A DNA stretch of 42,830 nucleotides from JBHIBC01 sp046758905 (GTDB lineage: Bacteria > Acidobacteriota > Polarisedimenticolia > Gp22-AA2): NCBI GenBank assembly GCA_046758905.1, contig JBHIBC010000016.1:1-42830 (forward strand), read 5' to 3'. Made by a program: the position numbers and the translations under genes. The stretch's first letter is position 1; every line of letters starts with the position of its first letter. Below the pieces are notes generated by a model. It ran no database searches. It saw only the letters and a program-made list of their open reading frames with translations, and was not told where the DNA came from. Positions 25,133 to 32,785 of this stretch are shown here, in pieces.

Positions 25133-25333
25133 ATGGCCGAGAAGAGGTCCGTCACCATCCCGCTGACCGCGAGGCAGAAGCAGCAGATCCGGAGCGCGAC
25201 CGGAAAGACCATCAGCGCGCTCAAGGTGCAGGCCTCGTCGGGCGCCCTGAAGCCGATGCTGACCACCAGGAGCCTGCGGAAGCGCACCCTGGCGAGGAAG
25301 CTCGCGGGCACCGCGCAGATGGGCATCCGCTGA
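25133..25333 (+). CDS. Small basic protein (66 aa) under sigma-54 control; possible processed or exported peptide
   Basis: 66 residues, strongly basic, with Lys/Arg spread over the whole chain and no Cys, Trp or acidic cluster; no signal peptide or membrane helix. The N-terminal half (SVTIPLTARQKQQIRSATGK) looks like a strand followed by an amphipathic helix; the C-terminal half (TTRSLRKRTLARKL) is Arg/Lys-rich. It has a strong GAGGAGGTG ribosome site, its own sigma-54 promoter at 25060 and a tight terminator at 25358, so it is a real single-gene unit. The facing gene encodes a PqqD-M50-HlyD fusion; PqqD-like domains bind leader segments of ribosomal peptides, so this protein may be its substrate. 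A small nucleic-acid-binding protein is the alternative. I recognise no named family. Confidence 0.8.
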   Translation: MAEKRSVTIPLTARQKQQIRSATGKTISALKVQASSGALKPMLTTRSLRKRTLARKLAGTAQMGIR

Positions 25334-25357
25334 AGTTCAGGCGCAAGCGGGTGAGCG

Positions 25358-25393
25358 ACGCCCGGCCCCTCCGGGGGCCGGGCGTTCCTGTTT
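25358..25393 (+). terminator. Rho-independent terminator of the small basic gene
   Basis: A perfect 12-bp stem (25358-25369 with 25374-25385, ACGCCCGGCCCC), a 4-base loop TCCG, then TTCCTGTTT. It lies 24 bases past the stop and ends just before the convergent M50 gene's stop. There is no T-run on the minus side, so it serves the plus strand. Confidence 0.85.
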
Positions 25394-27517
25394 CTACCAG
25401 ATGGTGGAGCCGAGCCACCGCCTCAGGGCCCGGTGGGCGCGGGCGGCGATCGTCGCGCGGCCGACTCGAATCCGCGCCGTCCCGGACGTCCCGGGCATCA
25501 GCCCGTCGGCCTCGTCCGTCAGCTCGACGATGACGTCGAAGTTGTTCCCCTCGCGCCGCGGCTCCTGCTCTTCGTCGCCGAGCGGGCCGGGGCCGTGTCC
25601 CTCGCGCCCCGATGCCGGCGCCGCATCGATCACCCGTCCCGTGAAGGTCCTGTAGGGGAAAGGCGTCGTCAGCAGCTCGACCGGCTGTCCCGGCCGGATC
25701 TCGTCCAGGCGGGCCTCGCGGACCGGAATGCGGGCGATCAGATCGCCGGGCCGGGCGACCTCGCAGAACCAGTCGCCGGGCGCGAGACGGGCTCCGGCGC
25801 GCTCCTCCAGCCGCGCTGTCATGACGATGCCGTCGATGGGGGAGCGAACCGTGAGGGCGGACAGTCTCGCCTGCAGAATGCGGATCTCATTCAGGAGATG
25901 GTCGCGCCCGTCCGCCCTCTTCGCCAGCGCGGCCCTCTCCCCTGTCTGGGTGGCCTCGGCGATCCCCCGCTCGGTCAGATCGAGCCGGCGCCGGAGCGAC
26001 CGCATCCTCCAGCTCAGGTCCTCGTTCCTGAGGACCGCCAAAGCCTCCCCCCGCCGCACCTCCTGCCCCTCCCGAACCAGCACCCGTCGGATGATCCCCT
26101 CCTCGGCGCTGCGCGCGAGGACTCGAGAGCGAGGCTCGAGGACGAAGGTCCCCCGGACCGACACCGGGAGGGGTGGGGCGACGGCGCCCAGCAGGAGCGA
26201 GACGGAGACGATCCCCAGGATCGCCAGGGACTTCGGCGCCATGATGGCCTCCTTCTTGTCGAGGAGATTGAACTTCATGAAACCGGCGAGGGCGAGGATG
26301 TATCGGCGAAACAGCAGCACAACCGCCGCCGCGAAGAGGACGTAGCCCGCCTGACCGAATCTCGACAGGAGGATATTCTTCAGGAAAGCCAGGAAGACCG
26401 CGACGAGGAGGACCTTGTACGCGATCGACGACAGGGCGTACGTGAGCAGGATCTTCCGGACCCTGCGCGTCGCTGTCTCGAGCTCGACCGGGAGCTTGAA
26501 GATCGTCTTCTTCACCCAGCCGGACAGGTAGGCGAAGGAACGCTCCCACAGGTCGGGGATCTCCAGGTAGTCCATCAGCGAGTAGTACCCGTCCAGCTTG
26601 ATCAGAGGGTTGAAGTTCATGATGATCGAGGAGATGCCGGTCAGGAGGATGAGCTTGTACGAGAGGTCGTTGATGAGCGTGCCGTCCGGGGTGGCGGCCC
26701 AGACGAAGGTGGACAGCGCGCAGATGAAGAGCTCCAGGTAGCCCCCGGCATAGATGACCCACTGCTTCTTGTACTGGCGGTCGAAGAGATAGGCGTCGCT
26801 CACATCGCAGAAGAAACAGGGGTCGAAGTAGATCATGAGAAAGCCCATCTGGGTCACGGACCCGCCGAAGTACTTGCAGGTCATGCCGTGCGCGCACTCA
26901 TGGAGGAACGCGACGATCAGCAGGAGAACGACCAGATCCACCAGGTCGCCCGCGGTCCAGCCCTCGAATGTGTAGAGGGCGATCGTCCCCTCCTTGATCC
27001 TGTCCCACTCGGCGATCCAGAGGCCGAACATGAGGAGAATGCAGGCCGCCGAGAAGACGACGAACCCGGGGCTCCAGAAGAACCGGAGGCGGGGGACCAT
27101 CCGATCGAAGAACTTGTCGGGATTCCAGGCCGGCACGACGAACTGGAAGATGGTCCCGTACTTCCCCAGATCCCCCAGCCTCCGGCGCCGCATGTGGCGG
27201 ATCTTCTCCATGAGGACCCGCAGCTTCTCCGCGCGCGTCTTCTCCAGGATGTCCATCGATCGGATCTTCCGGACGTAGCTCTCGAGGAAGTCGACATCGA
27301 TGGGGCTCTCCGGGTGCTCCGCGTTGAAGTCCTCGACCGCCCGCTGCGGATTCCTCGTCCCGTCCAGGAGGCACAGGATCCGGTGCTCGAACTCGGTGAA
27401 CAGGTAGTAGGACGCCGTCTCGATGACCTTGTAGACGTACATCGACTCGCCCCGAATGACCTGGGCCCTCCTCACCAGGTCCTCCCTGAGCTTCGGGAGC
27501 GCGCCTACGGAAGCCAC
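25394..27517 (-). CDS. PqqD-like domain + M50 intramembrane zinc protease + HlyD adaptor, single polypeptide
   Basis: About 707 residues from GTG 27517. The start is inferred: the PqqD-like domain begins with PKLREDLVRRAQVIRGE just after it, whereas ATG 27442 would cut into that domain. Residues about 8-90 are PqqD-like (wHTH peptide-binding; YYLFTEFEHRILCLLDGTRN). The M50 site is H206-E-C-A-H210 in a membrane helix, with the matching D309 in FNPLIKLDGYY. Several more helices follow. From about 430 to 700 is an HlyD adaptor (VRGTFVLEPRSRVLARSAEEGIIRRVLVREGQEV, then VRSPIDGIVMTARL). Site-2-type proteases cut substrates in the membrane; YydH-type relatives act with ribosomal peptides. The start overlaps the GAF-HlyD stop by 13 bases, so they are one operon. 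Confidence 0.85.
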   Translation of the reverse strand: MASVGALPKLREDLVRRAQVIRGESMYVYKVIETASYYLFTEFEHRILCLLDGTRNPQRAVEDFNAEHPESPIDVDFLESYVRKIRSMDILEKTRAEKLRVLMEKIRHMRRRRLGDLGKYGTIFQFVVPAWNPDKFFDRMVPRLRFFWSPGFVVFSAACILLMFGLWIAEWDRIKEGTIALYTFEGWTAGDLVDLVVLLLIVAFLHECAHGMTCKYFGGSVTQMGFLMIYFDPCFFCDVSDAYLFDRQYKKQWVIYAGGYLELFICALSTFVWAATPDGTLINDLSYKLILLTGISSIIMNFNPLIKLDGYYSLMDYLEIPDLWERSFAYLSGWVKKTIFKLPVELETATRRVRKILLTYALSSIAYKVLLVAVFLAFLKNILLSRFGQAGYVLFAAAVVLLFRRYILALAGFMKFNLLDKKEAIMAPKSLAILGIVSVSLLLGAVAPPLPVSVRGTFVLEPRSRVLARSAEEGIIRRVLVREGQEVRRGEALAVLRNEDLSWRMRSLRRRLDLTERGIAEATQTGERAALAKRADGRDHLLNEIRILQARLSALTVRSPIDGIVMTARLEERAGARLAPGDWFCEVARPGDLIARIPVREARLDEIRPGQPVELLTTPFPYRTFTGRVIDAAPASGREGHGPGPLGDEEQEPRREGNNFDVIVELTDEADGLMPGTSGTARIRVGRATIAARAHRALRRWLGSTIW

Positions 27518-29913
27518 GTCCACAGGTGTCTCCACAAGAAGCGGGCGGGCTTCCGGAGCAGGACGTAGCCGACGCTGCGGCGGCCGACCTCGATCTTGGC
27601 TCTGCCCGACATGCCGGCCTTCAGAGGGAACTCCCCGGACGTCAGATGGGCCCTGACGATGAGCGACCTGGTCCCCGAATCCTCGATGAGCCTCTGGCCG
27701 ATGATGTCCACCGCGGCGGTGAAGGTCCGCGTCGGGAAGGAATCGATCTTGAAGCGGACCTTCTGGCCCGTCTCGATCTCGCCGATCTCGGTCTCCGGAA
27801 CGAGGATCTCCACCTGGACCTCGTTCATGTCGGCGATGTGGCAGAACTCCTCGCCCCTGTCGAGGTGGGCACCCACCTTCTGCTCCAGCCTGGGAGTCAG
27901 CACGACGCCGTCGACGGGGGAGAGGATCCGGGCCCGGTCGAGCTTGTATCGAAGCAGGTCCAGCTCGTCCTGCCATCTCGCCAGGCGGATCCGCGCCTTG
28001 CTGGCCGCCGTGGCATCGAGCGCCGCCTCGGACTCCGCGACCTCTCTCCGCGCGATGGCGTGGCGCGTGCGCGCCTCCTCCAGACGGGCGCGGTAGTCCC
28101 TGTCCACGAGAGTGGCGAGGAGATCGCCTCGCGAGACGCGATCTCCCTCGCGGCGGTAGACCGCCTCCACGACCCCGCCGATCTCGGCCGTGACGGTGGA
28201 GTTCTTGGCCGGGAGGACGAGGGCCCTTCCGGAGACCTTCATGTTCCAGGGAGCCAGGACGAGGACCGCGGTCAGGATCGCCGCCATGCCCGCATTCCTG
28301 AGCCACTTCCAGCGCGGCACCGTCCTCAGACGTGTCTTCCAGTCGGCCAGGGATCCCATGATGCCGGCGAGCGGGATCCTCCGGTAGAGCGACGCGTTCC
28401 GGATCGCGACGGTCGCCTGGTTGGCGAGGATGTTGAAGATCTCCAGCTTGTCCTCCGACAGGAAGTAGGGTTGCCGGCTCTCGAGGCTCAGCATGCCGAG
28501 ACATCCTTCCTCGTCCTTCAGAGGGAGGGCGACGAAGGTCTTCATGCCGCTCCGCTGGAAGTACCTCCGGAACTTCTCCTTCGTCTCCTCGCGCTCCGCC
28601 TCGATCTCCCCGTCCAGCTCCGAGATGTAGAGGCCCCGTCCGCCCATGTGGGCCCAGAGGAGGATCTCCTCCAGCTCGCGGATCCGGGGATCCTTCCGAT
28701 CGACGTCGAGCTGGCCCGAGACGGCCTGAACCGCGGCCCGCTGTCCCTCGGCCATGAGGATCGCGCACCGGTCGCTCGGCGCGATCGCGTCGGCCCGGTT
28801 GACGATGGTGATCAGCACGCGGTCGAGGTCCAGGGTGCTGGTGATCTCGCGGCTGATGTCCAGCAGGGCATCGAGCTCCTTGGCCTTCTTCTCCGCCGCG
28901 AACAGGTTGGCGTTGCGAAGCGCGCGCGCCGCCTCGCGGGCAAGCTCCTCGAGGAAGTCGCGATCGTCATCCGTGAAGGGGCGCTCGCCGGGCGGTCGCA
29001 CCACCTCGACCGCACCGAGCGAATCATCGTTGACCTTCAGGGGGGCGCAGAGAACCGAGCCCGCCCGTTCCGGGCCGTAGGCGTCGCGGAGCGCGTCGGC
29101 CCATTCGGAGTCCGCGACCAAGGGCACGAGGACGGGCGCGCCCCCGTGACACGCGATCCAGGCCGGCCCACCGTCCCGCCCCAAAGGGGCGACCTCCGCT
29201 TCGCCTCCGCCGCTCTGAAAGGCGCAGTCGAGGCTCTCCGCGTCCCCGCCGGGAAACCAGAGGCGGCAGAGGGGCGCCTCCATGATGAGGGACACGCGGT
29301 CGGCGATCGAGGCCAGGACCGAATCGCGCTCGAGGCTGGCGTGGAAGACCTGCGAGACGTCGTAGAGCTGGGTCAGGCGCGTGACGACGGCCATCTGCCT
29401 CTCGCGCTCCGCCAGCGCCCGGGCGGCCGCGGCGGCGGCCGCGGACGCCACCGGGACGCAGGCCGCCAGGAAGCCACGCTGCTCCTCGAGCTTCTCCGGG
29501 GGAGAGGGGATCTCCCGGACCGCCTCCAGGATCCCGATCCGGTTGTCGTCGATCGCGAAGGGCGCGCAGAAGATCTCCCGCGCGCGGGACCTCTGCCGGG
29601 CGTCGAGATGCTGCAGCATGGTCTCGCGGAGCTCGCGAGCCCTCCTCACGACCGGGCCGCTCCGGCCGACGACCTCGCGGAGCAGGTCGCCCCTGCGGCC
29701 CGCCCCGTCCGCCGAGGGGGAGAACGGCTCCGGAGGCTCGAATACCTCCGGCGTGAAACGCTTCGCCGCCCGGTCGAAGATCCACACCGCCGTCCAGTCG
29801 GCCTCGAGGGCGTCGAGCGCCGCGGAGGCGAGCCGTCGGTAGAGCTCCCCGGGGTGCTCCGCCGCCAACAGCGAGCGGACCAGGCTCAGCGTCGGGTCCT
29901 GTTCCCCGTCCAT
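27505..29913 (-). CDS. Triple GAF domain protein fused to HlyD-type membrane-fusion adaptor
   Basis: About 802 residues from ATG 29913; the frame is open to ATG 30003, but those 30 residues are low-complexity Pro/Gly/Arg. Three GAF-like domains in tandem: about 5-165, 172-335 (LTQLYDVSQVFHASLERDSVL onward) and 342-515 (LDALLDISREITSTLDLDRVL, then VALPLKDEEGCLGMLSLES). A single membrane helix at about 541-557 (GMAAILTAVLVLAPW) is followed by an adaptor (SGRALVLPAKNSTVTAEIGGVVEAVYRREGDRV and ILSPVDGVVLTPRL). The topology is therefore cytoplasmic sensors and a periplasmic adaptor. GAF domains bind small ligands or cyclic nucleotides; I cannot name the ligand. It is translationally coupled to the PqqD-M50-HlyD gene and is divergent from the STAS gene. 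Confidence 0.85.
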   Translation of the reverse strand: MDGEQDPTLSLVRSLLAAEHPGELYRRLASAALDALEADWTAVWIFDRAAKRFTPEVFEPPEPFSPSADGAGRRGDLLREVVGRSGPVVRRARELRETMLQHLDARQRSRAREIFCAPFAIDDNRIGILEAVREIPSPPEKLEEQRGFLAACVPVASAAAAAAARALAERERQMAVVTRLTQLYDVSQVFHASLERDSVLASIADRVSLIMEAPLCRLWFPGGDAESLDCAFQSGGGEAEVAPLGRDGGPAWIACHGGAPVLVPLVADSEWADALRDAYGPERAGSVLCAPLKVNDDSLGAVEVVRPPGERPFTDDDRDFLEELAREAARALRNANLFAAEKKAKELDALLDISREITSTLDLDRVLITIVNRADAIAPSDRCAILMAEGQRAAVQAVSGQLDVDRKDPRIRELEEILLWAHMGGRGLYISELDGEIEAEREETKEKFRRYFQRSGMKTFVALPLKDEEGCLGMLSLESRQPYFLSEDKLEIFNILANQATVAIRNASLYRRIPLAGIMGSLADWKTRLRTVPRWKWLRNAGMAAILTAVLVLAPWNMKVSGRALVLPAKNSTVTAEIGGVVEAVYRREGDRVSRGDLLATLVDRDYRARLEEARTRHAIARREVAESEAALDATAASKARIRLARWQDELDLLRYKLDRARILSPVDGVVLTPRLEQKVGAHLDRGEEFCHIADMNEVQVEILVPETEIGEIETGQKVRFKIDSFPTRTFTAAVDIIGQRLIEDSGTRSLIVRAHLTSGEFPLKAGMSGRAKIEVGRRSVGYVLLRKPARFLWRHLWTWLP

Positions 29914-30027
29914 CCCGCGGTTCCCCCGCCTCGTCGATCCCGACCCGAACGACGGCCGGCTGGCGCCGCCCGGCGCCGGCCACGGGCCCGGTCGAGCCGT
30001 CATCCCGCCTGCGTACGGAAAGGTGCC

Positions 30028-30061
30028 TTGAGATCGAGCTTTTGGTGGTTAAATACTAGCA
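30028..30061 (+). promoter_or_regulatory. Candidate promoter for the STAS gene
   Basis: TTGAGA at 30028-30033, 16 bases, TAAATA at 30050-30055. The same stretch also reads TGGTTAAATACTAGCA (30046-30061), which keeps the GG-N10-GC spacing of sigma-54 sites but has poor flanking bases. It overlaps the minus-strand candidate, so the two genes may compete for polymerase. Both readings are weak. Confidence 0.3.
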
Positions 30062-30082
30062 GAGGGGATCGCGCGAAGGCAA
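30053..30082 (-). promoter_or_regulatory. Candidate sigma-70 promoter for the GAF-HlyD / PqqD-M50-HlyD operon
   Basis: On the minus strand: TTGCCT (30077-30082), 18 bases, TAGTAT (30053-30058), each 4 of 6 to consensus. It lies 50 bases upstream of ATG 30003 and 140 upstream of ATG 29913, in an AT-richer patch. Confidence 0.4.
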
Positions 30083-30160
30083 CGACCGAGCGGGAGCAGC
30101 GACGGACGGGCCGGAGCGTCGCGCGTCGACGTTCGCGCCCGTCCGGGAGGCATCGGCTGG

Positions 30161-30496
30161 ATGCAGATCAGGGAGAGGATCGTGGGGGACGTCACCATCC
30201 TGGATCTCGCCGGGCCGCTGACGTTCGGCGAGGGTGAGACGGCGTTCCGCCGCCACATTTCGAGGTTGATCGGGGACAAGAAGCGCGCCATCCTTCTGAA
30301 CCTCGAGAAGGTGGAGTTTTTGGACAGCTCGGGCGTCGGGGCGCTGGTGCAGTACCTCACGAGCATCGCGCGCTCGGGCGGCAAGCTGAAGGCCCTCCGC
30401 GCCGGCCCGATGGTCGTCAAGGTCCTGAAGATCACCGGCGTCCACAATCTGATCGAGTTCTACGACGACGAGAGGAAGGCGGTCGCTTCCTTCTAG
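30161..30496 (+). CDS. STAS-domain anti-sigma factor antagonist
   Basis: 111 residues, the whole protein being one STAS domain. The phosphorylation site is FLDSSGVGAL, with S56 at the SpoIIAA Ser58 position. Start ATG 30161 follows GGGAGG about 10 bases upstream. Such proteins release a sigma factor or other target from a kinase such as RsbW when unphosphorylated; a PP2C phosphatase reactivates them. A fitting phosphatase is encoded at 21014-22792, but no RsbW-type kinase is in the window. Its stop codon overlaps the stop of the convergent Fe-S gene through a shared CTAG (30493-30496). Confidence 0.92.
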   Translation: MQIRERIVGDVTILDLAGPLTFGEGETAFRRHISRLIGDKKRAILLNLEKVEFLDSSGVGALVQYLTSIARSGGKLKALRAGPMVVKVLKITGVHNLIEFYDDERKAVASF

Positions 30497-32487
30497 GGAC
30501 GGTGGGGGGGAGTCTCCCCCGCCGGGTCGGGAAGGGCGTCCGCCACGATCTCCATCACGTGGCGGACCTCGACCGGCCGCGCGTCGTAACCCTTCTGGGC
30601 CTTCAGGCCGTCCTCGAGCATCGACACGCAGAAGGGGCAGGAGACCGCCAGGGTGCGGGCGCCGGTCTGCATGACCTCGGCGGCGCGGTTCCAGGAGACG
30701 CGCGGCTCCATCTCCTCCAGCCACATGTTCCCGCCGCCGGCGCCGCAGCAGAAGCTGTTCTCGCGGCTGCGGGGCATCTCCACCAGGCGGCCGCCGCTCT
30801 TCCGGACCAGATCGCGCTGGGCGTCGTACTGGCCGTTGTACCGCCCGTAGAAGCAGGAATCGTGGTAGGTCACGGCGCCGATGTCCCGGCCTCCCGGGAG
30901 GCCCTGCCGGCGGACCAGACCCCGGACGAAGTCCTCGGCGCTGCGGACCTCGAAGGGCAGCCGCCCGTTCCACTCCTCGGGCAGGAAGTCGACGTAGTCC
31001 TTCCGGAACATCTGGTAGCAGTGGGGGTTGGCGACGATGAGCGTCTTGAACTCGTGCCGGGAGAACAGCCCCAGGTTGGTCCGGGCCCCGGTCTGGAAGA
31101 GGAGCTCGTTGCCCATCCGGCGGTAGTTCTCGCCGCAGCAGACCTCCTCCTCGCCGATGATGCGGTAGTCCACCCCGTAGTGGGCCAGGACCTTCAGGAT
31201 CGCGCGGGTGGTCCGGAGGCTGCGGTCGTCGTAGAGGCCCCAGCAGCCGACCCAGAACAGCACCTCGAAGCGCTCTCCGGGCGCGGCGATCCGCGCGCCG
31301 TCCAGCTTCCCGACCGTCTCCGACTTGCGCTGCGGCCCGTACCCCCACGGGTCGCCCGCCTGCTCCACGTTCAGGAACACCTTCTGGATCTCCTGGCCGA
31401 TCCTCCCCTCGTCCAGGACCTTGTAGCGCCTCATGTTCAGCAGCATCGACAGGTGGTCGATGTTGACCGGGCAGGCGGCGACGCATCCCATGCAGGCGGT
31501 GCACTCCCAGAGGATCCGGTCGCTGATCACGTGGTCGATCAGCGGCTGCTTCTCCACAGGCCCATCGCCGCCGGGGCGGCCGGCCTCCTGCCAGGCCTGC
31601 CGTGCCAGCCCGGCCTGTCGGCCGGGAGGCACCTTGCCCATGGCGTGGTACTTGAGGTCGACGATGAACTCCTTCGGGTTGAGGAGCTTGCCGGTGGCGT
31701 AGGCCGGGCACGCCTCCTGGCACCGGCCGCACTCGATGCAGGTGACCAGGTCGAGGCGGTCCTTCCAGGTGAAGTGCTCCAGCGCGTTGAAGCCGTACGC
31801 CTCGCCTTTCCGCTCGTCGGGCACCGCCTCCAGGTCCATGTAGTCCATCTTCTGGTGATCGCCCAGCTGCTGCGTCACCGCGTTCACGGGGGCACTTAGG
31901 ATGTGGAAGTGCTTGGAGGTCGGCACGTAGGCCAGGAAGGAGAAGGCCACCATCAAGTGGAGGTAGCCGGAGTAGGTCCCCGGCAGGCCGGGCAGCGCGC
32001 GCTCCATCACGTGGGTCAGCGCGATGACCGCGATCAGCGCCAGCACGACGGCCGACTCCCTGCTGTGGTAGGTGAGGTAGGAGGGCCGGATCACGTACCG
32101 GCGGTAGGCGAGGATGACAATCCCCAGGAGGATCGCGGCGGCGAAGGCGTCGACGAGGTGCCGGAGGACGGCGAGCCCGCCGGTGAGGAACCCATCGCCG
32201 CCGACCGCGAGCCTGACGATCAGGTCGAGCGTGGAGACCGAGAACGCCAGAAACCCCCAGAAGACCAGCGCGTGCGCCCAGCCGGCGGTCAGGCGCTTGC
32301 GCACCTTGGTCTGGCCGAGCACCTCCGAGAAGAAGATCCGGACGCGGCTCACGATCCGGTCGGAGCGGCACTCGGGCCGGCCCGCGCGAACGAAGCGGAT
32401 CTTGTGCCGGAGGAGGCGCGCGAAGACCGCGAGCGCGCCGAGCAGGTAGGCGGCGACCACCAGACGCACGACATCGTGACCGGACAT
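30493..32487 (-). CDS. Membrane-bound Fe-S oxidoreductase with heterodisulfide-reductase-like domains (EtfD/HdrDE type)
   Basis: 664 residues from ATG 32487, which follows GAGGAG. The N-terminal 210 residues carry about five membrane helices of a cytochrome-b-like (NarI/HdrE) domain (AGWAHALVFWGFLAFSVSTL). Two 4Fe-4S sites follow: CIECGRCQEACP from C250 and CTACMGCVAACP from C329. The C-terminal part has two CCG cysteine-rich domains (EEVCCGENYRRMG and NSFCCGAGGGNMW) that bind a non-cubane cluster in Hdr. Proteins with this layout pass electrons from electron-transfer flavoprotein to membrane quinone in fatty-acid oxidation (mycobacterial EtfD) or act on disulfides. No etfAB is in view. The nearby glyoxylate genes fit growth on fatty acids or acetate, which is circumstantial. 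Confidence 0.9.
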   Translation of the reverse strand: MSGHDVVRLVVAAYLLGALAVFARLLRHKIRFVRAGRPECRSDRIVSRVRIFFSEVLGQTKVRKRLTAGWAHALVFWGFLAFSVSTLDLIVRLAVGGDGFLTGGLAVLRHLVDAFAAAILLGIVILAYRRYVIRPSYLTYHSRESAVVLALIAVIALTHVMERALPGLPGTYSGYLHLMVAFSFLAYVPTSKHFHILSAPVNAVTQQLGDHQKMDYMDLEAVPDERKGEAYGFNALEHFTWKDRLDLVTCIECGRCQEACPAYATGKLLNPKEFIVDLKYHAMGKVPPGRQAGLARQAWQEAGRPGGDGPVEKQPLIDHVISDRILWECTACMGCVAACPVNIDHLSMLLNMRRYKVLDEGRIGQEIQKVFLNVEQAGDPWGYGPQRKSETVGKLDGARIAAPGERFEVLFWVGCWGLYDDRSLRTTRAILKVLAHYGVDYRIIGEEEVCCGENYRRMGNELLFQTGARTNLGLFSRHEFKTLIVANPHCYQMFRKDYVDFLPEEWNGRLPFEVRSAEDFVRGLVRRQGLPGGRDIGAVTYHDSCFYGRYNGQYDAQRDLVRKSGGRLVEMPRSRENSFCCGAGGGNMWLEEMEPRVSWNRAAEVMQTGARTLAVSCPFCVSMLEDGLKAQKGYDARPVEVRHVMEIVADALPDPAGETPPHRP

Positions 32488-32559
32488 CTCGGCTCCTCGT
32501 CTGGCGCCCTCCAGGATCGAGCGGCCCGCGGGGACGCCGCGGGGCGAGCGGCCGGATGT

Positions 32560-32588
32560 ATTGTCTTTGGGAACGACGCGCAGGACAA
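32560..32588 (-). promoter_or_regulatory. Candidate sigma-70 promoter for the Fe-S oxidoreductase gene
   Basis: On the minus strand TTGTCC (32583-32588), 17 bases, GACAAT (32560-32565); each 4 of 6 with ideal spacing. It sits about 70 bases ahead of ATG 32487. Confidence 0.45.
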
Positions 32589-32653
32589 CAGGGCGGCCCG
32601 AAAAACCGGGCCCGGCGTCGGATCCGGCCCGGCCCCCGGCGGCGAGCGGCGAT

Positions 32654-32681
32654 TTGTCATGGGGATCGTGTCTGTGATAGA
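32654..32681 (+). promoter_or_regulatory. Candidate sigma-70 promoter for the FKBP lipoprotein gene
   Basis: TTGTCA at 32654-32659 (5 of 6), 16 bases, GATAGA at 32676-32681 (3 of 6). It lies about 105 bases ahead of ATG 32786. Confidence 0.35.
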
Positions 32682-32785
32682 AGGCGAATCGTCTGCGGAT
32701 AAGGCCGGTCCGAGCGGCGGTCGAGGCCTCGACGGAACGCGACGCTCCGCCTGGACGGCAGGAGACGCCAAGGGGAGGCTTGACG

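Noticed and set aside
27518..28768. N-terminal extension of the PqqD-M50-HlyD frame
   Set aside because: It lies within the GAF-HlyD gene in another frame and encodes Arg/Gly/Pro-rich sequence; the PqqD-like domain begins just after GTG 27517.
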